A stretch of 7,945 nucleotides of DNA from an uncultured Clostridia bacterium (lineage in GTDB: Bacteria; Bacillota; Clostridia; Christensenellales; UBA1242), in the NCBI GenBank assembly GCA_944349915.1, contig CALVNU010000040.1, positions 1-7,945 of the forward strand. Direction: 5' to 3'. Below the pieces are notes generated by a model. It searched no databases. It saw nothing but the letters and a program-made list of their open reading frames with translations, and had not been told where the DNA came from. A program made the position numbers and the translations under genes. Below, in pieces: positions 5,937 to 7,945 of the stretch (position 1 is the stretch's first letter; each line of letters starts with the position of its first letter).

Positions 5937-6695
5937 ATGGAAAAATTTTTGCAATATATCAACCTAAGTTATTTCTATCAAACAAAAGAGAGTGAAATTC
6001 ACGCCCTTAATGACATCAACTTTTTTGTTAATAAAAACGATTTTGCTTCACTTGTTGGTCCAAGTGGGTGCGGAAAAACAACAATGCTTTCACTAACCGC
6101 AGGTTTGCTTGAGCCTTCAAGCGGAGAAATATTGCTTGAAGGAAAAAAGATAGAAAAAAACGATTCAAGAATTGGCTATATGTTTCAACGCGACCACTTG
6201 TTTGAGTGGCGAACGATTTGGCAAAACATAATTCTTGGTCTTGAACTTCAAAAAAAACACAAAGATGCAAAAACTTTGGCTTTTGCGGAAGAATTGCTAA
6301 AAAAATATGACCTTTACAACTTTAAACACAAAAAGCCTCGCCAACTTAGCGGAGGAATGAGGCAAAGAGTTGCACTTATAAGAACGCTGGTGCTAAATCC
6401 CTCGCTCTTGCTTCTAGACGAACCTTTTTCTGCACTTGATTTTCAAACTCGATTAAAAGTTTGCGATGATGTGTATGAAATAATAAAAAGTGAACAAAAA
6501 ACCGCCCTGCTTGTAACTCATGACATTTCCGAAGCGCTAAGCATGTCGGACAAAATAATCATTCTCTCCAACCGACCTGCGACCGTAAAAAAACAACTTG
6601 AGTTAAAGTTTGAGGGTTTAACTCCGCTAAAAAAACGCGAGGACGAAAATTTTGGCAAATATTTTGAACTAATTTGGAGAAACCTTGGCCAATGA
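5937..6695 (+). CDS. ABC importer ATP-binding protein, SsuB/TauB/ThiZ family
   Basis: A 252-aa ATPase that would hydrolyse ATP on the cytoplasmic face to drive uptake through the permease encoded next. All motifs are intact: Walker A GPSGCGKTT (41-49), Q-loop Gln84 within MFQRDHLFEWRT (82-93), signature LSGGMRQR (137-144), Walker B LLLLDEP (157-163), D-loop SALD (165-168) and switch His195. The xxWRT segment after the Q-loop and the short length without a C-terminal regulatory domain are typical of the nitrate/sulfonate/taurine/thiamine-precursor subfamily. The start ATG 5937 has AGAGGT 5 nt upstream. The gene overlaps the permease gene as ATGA. The substrate (sulfonate, taurine, pyrimidine precursor of thiamine, or other) cannot be told from the ATPase alone, and no TPP riboswitch is visible in the 138-nt upstream spacer. 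Confidence 0.95.
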   Translation: MEKFLQYINLSYFYQTKESEIHALNDINFFVNKNDFASLVGPSGCGKTTMLSLTAGLLEPSSGEILLEGKKIEKNDSRIGYMFQRDHLFEWRTIWQNIILGLELQKKHKDAKTLAFAEELLKKYDLYNFKHKKPRQLSGGMRQRVALIRTLVLNPSLLLLDEPFSALDFQTRLKVCDDVYEIIKSEQKTALLVTHDISEALSMSDKIIILSNRPATVKKQLELKFEGLTPLKKREDENFGKYFELIWRNLGQ

Positions 6696-7501
6696 AAAAC
6701 AAAAATAACTACTCAAAAACTCATGCAAAATATTTAAAAAAATTAAAGACAGACAAAATTATTGTTATCTTCTGGCGAATTGTAGTTATTGCCCTTTTGG
6801 TAGGACTGTGGGAATTGCTAGCATATACAGGCGCGATTGACCCATTTTTCTTCTCAAGCCCTTCAAGAATAGTGTCAACCATTATAAATCTTGCCTCGAC
6901 AGGAAATTTGTTTATTCACATTTGGACTTCGCTTTATGAAACACTAATTGGTTTTGCAATAGCCACCTTGCTGGGCGGACTTATTGCAATCATTCTATGG
7001 TGGAGCGAAAGATTAAGAAAGGTGCTAGAACCATATATAATTATTCTTAACAGCCTGCCAAAAATTGCTTTAGGCCCTATGATAATATTATGGGTGGGCT
7101 CTGGTCCAACCGCAACCGTTGTTATGTGCGTGCTTATTTGCATAATAATCACAATCATTTCAATGCTCAACGCATTCATTTCATGCGATAACGATAAAAT
7201 TCTTCTTATGAAATCAATGCATGCAAACAAATTTCAAATTTTGTTCAAATTGATTTTGCCAAATGCGTTGCCCGATTTTATTTCTGTTTTAAAAATCAAT
7301 GTTGGCATGAGTTGGGTTGGCACAATAATGGGTGAATATCTTTCAAGTCGAGCAGGACTTGGCTATCTTATCAACTATGGCAGTCAAGTGCTTCAACTTG
7401 ACATTGTTATGGCAAGCATTGTTGTGCTTTGTCTGCTGGCTGGCGGAATGTATGCTCTTGTGCTTCCGCTTGAAAAAAAATACAAAAAATCTAGCGCTTA
7501 A
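6692..7501 (+). CDS. ABC importer permease, SsuC/TauC/ThiX family
   Basis: A 269-aa integral membrane protein forming the translocation channel. Hydrophobic segments lie at about 24-45, 82-104, 123-137, 140-162, 193-215 and 236-259, matching the six-helix BPD_transp_1 layout. The cytoplasmic EAA-type coupling loop is seen at about 174-193 (MKSMHANKFQILFKLILPNA), followed by the family motif TIMGEYLSSRAGLGYLI (211-227). I chose ATG 6692 because it overlaps the ATPase stop (ATGA). A longer in-frame TTG at 6674 has no ribosome binding site ahead of it and would only add six residues. The gene completes the membrane part of the importer. A periplasmic-type or lipoprotein binding protein, normally adjacent, is not in the window. 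The 3' end overlaps the convergent membrane-protein gene by 11 nt. Confidence 0.94.
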   Translation: MKNKNNYSKTHAKYLKKLKTDKIIVIFWRIVVIALLVGLWELLAYTGAIDPFFFSSPSRIVSTIINLASTGNLFIHIWTSLYETLIGFAIATLLGGLIAIILWWSERLRKVLEPYIIILNSLPKIALGPMIILWVGSGPTATVVMCVLICIIITIISMLNAFISCDNDKILLMKSMHANKFQILFKLILPNALPDFISVLKINVGMSWVGTIMGEYLSSRAGLGYLINYGSQVLQLDIVMASIVVLCLLAGGMYALVLPLEKKYKKSSA

Positions 7502-7770
7502 CCGACTTTGCACTGCTGTATGCAAATTGCAAAAGCAAAACAATTGACAAGATAGAAGCAATGGGCTCTAAATAGCAGACAATAAAACCATAACCGCAAA
7601 AACTTATTGCTAATGGAATAAAAATTGCAAAAATACAACGAAAAATAAAACTTTTCCCCTTTAAAGTGATATAAAAATTGTATGTCAAACAAAAAAGTGT
7701 TGTAAGCGCACCCATCAATATGACTATTTTAAGCACAACTTTTTGCCAAGAAACTAGCAAAGTTAAAAAA
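7491..7770 (-). CDS. Small hypothetical membrane protein, 5' end lost at the right-hand junction
   Basis: A frame of up to 94 residues ends at TAG 7493-7491, overlapping the permease 3' end by 11 nt. It is strongly hydrophobic, with three likely membrane helices (about residues 11-36, 43-66 and 69-87) and a basic C-terminus (SAKSVKR). I do not recognise a family. The only ATG near its beginning, at 7775, has no Shine-Dalgarno and lies antisense to the LivF-like segment, and the internal Met at residue 21 has none either. The true start is therefore probably missing because the sequence was joined to unrelated DNA at about 7760-7775. It is best read as the C-terminal part of a longer membrane protein. 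Confidence 0.5.
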
Positions 7771-7945
7771 GGCATCGAAGAAGATCTTCAAAAAGTGTAT
7801 AAACAGTTTCCTATTTTGGATCAGCGTATCAATCAGGATGCTTCAACTTTATCTGGTGGTGAACAGCAGATGTTAGCCATGGGAAGGGCTTTAATGGCCA
7901 AGCCAAAGTTAATGTTACTGGATGAACCAAGTATGGGTTTAGCCC
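7771..7945 (+). CDS. livF: Fragment of LivF-type branched-chain amino-acid ABC ATPase (internal piece, both ends missing)
   Basis: The 58 codons encode the middle of a LivF-like ATPase: KVYKQFPILDQR, then the signature LSGGEQQMLAMGRAL, then Walker B LMLLDEPSMGLA. This closely follows LivF (E. coli has TMSGGEQQMLAIGRALM and LLLLDEPSLGLAP). The first half with Walker A and Q-loop is absent; the sequence just upstream instead encodes an unrelated membrane protein on the other strand. The 3' end runs off the window. Five of six Gln codons are CAG, whereas Gln is nearly always CAA in the other genes here. An in-frame ATG at 7720 would fuse 17 unrelated residues, but it lacks a ribosome binding site and homology. 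The gene name reflects family; the intact gene is not present here. Confidence 0.8.

Noticed and set aside
6674..6691. TTG start six codons upstream for the permease
   Set aside because: No ribosome binding site precedes it, and the ATG at 6692 forms the usual ATGA overlap with the ATPase stop.
7507..7526. TTTGCA/TGCAAA inverted repeat after the permease as a terminator
   Set aside because: Only six A/T-rich pairs around an 8-nt loop, no following T-run, and it lies within the coding part of the convergent membrane gene.
7720..7945. Plus-strand frame starting at ATG 7720 and reading into the LivF fragment
   Set aside because: The first 17 codons have no resemblance to LivF and no Shine-Dalgarno precedes the ATG; continuity of the frame across the junction is probably chance.

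Overview
The window is low-GC, A/T-rich DNA using the standard genetic code (TGA, TAG and TAA all act as stops) with strong Shine-Dalgarno sites. This suggests a low-GC Bacillota/Clostridia-type bacterium or a metagenomic relative, but nothing seen fixes the species.

Bases 1-5798 are the head-morphogenesis module of a tailed phage or prophage, all on the minus strand and read right to left. The order is: a GTG-started 94-aa protein resembling the C-terminal part of some small terminase subunits; a 75-aa Cys-rich zinc-ribbon-like protein; a P22-type portal (614 aa); a scaffold-like acidic protein (230 aa); an HK97-type major capsid protein with an inserted beta-rich domain (396 aa); a 114-aa conserved phage protein; a 183-aa probable head-tail adaptor; and the first 184 codons of a gene that runs off the left edge. 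Most neighbours overlap or abut (11-nt overlap, ATGA, TAATATG, 7-nt overlap, TGATG), so this looks like one translationally coupled operon. A near-consensus sigma-70-type promoter (TTGAAA, 17-nt spacer, TATAAT) sits just ahead of it. A perfect 26-nt palindrome after the capsid gene looks like a terminator or attenuator, and a short A-rich tandem repeat lies just ahead of the capsid ribosome binding site. Portal and scaffold without an obvious protease, followed by an adaptor-like gene, suggest a short-tailed (podovirus-like) phage, but this is inference. No large terminase gene is present where it would usually stand, upstream of the portal.

Bases 5937-7501 (plus strand) hold two overlapping genes for an ABC importer of the nitrate/sulfonate/taurine/thiamine-precursor (SsuBC/TauBC/ThiZX) family: ATPase, then permease. 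These look like ordinary bacterial genes, divergent from the phage operon across a 138-nt spacer. No substrate-binding protein gene is in the window, so the substrate cannot be named.

Bases 7491 to about 7770 encode, on the minus strand, the end of a small membrane protein that appears to lack its natural start. From about 7771 to the right edge the sequence changes to the middle of a LivF-type branched-chain amino-acid ABC ATPase, with very different glutamine codon use and no first half. This abrupt join is best explained by an assembly or library chimera, or by a real recombination junction. I see no CRISPR array, tRNA, rRNA, insertion sequence or convincing attachment site. I found no clearly new system; the points most worth checking are the isolated head module without TerL and the right-hand junction.
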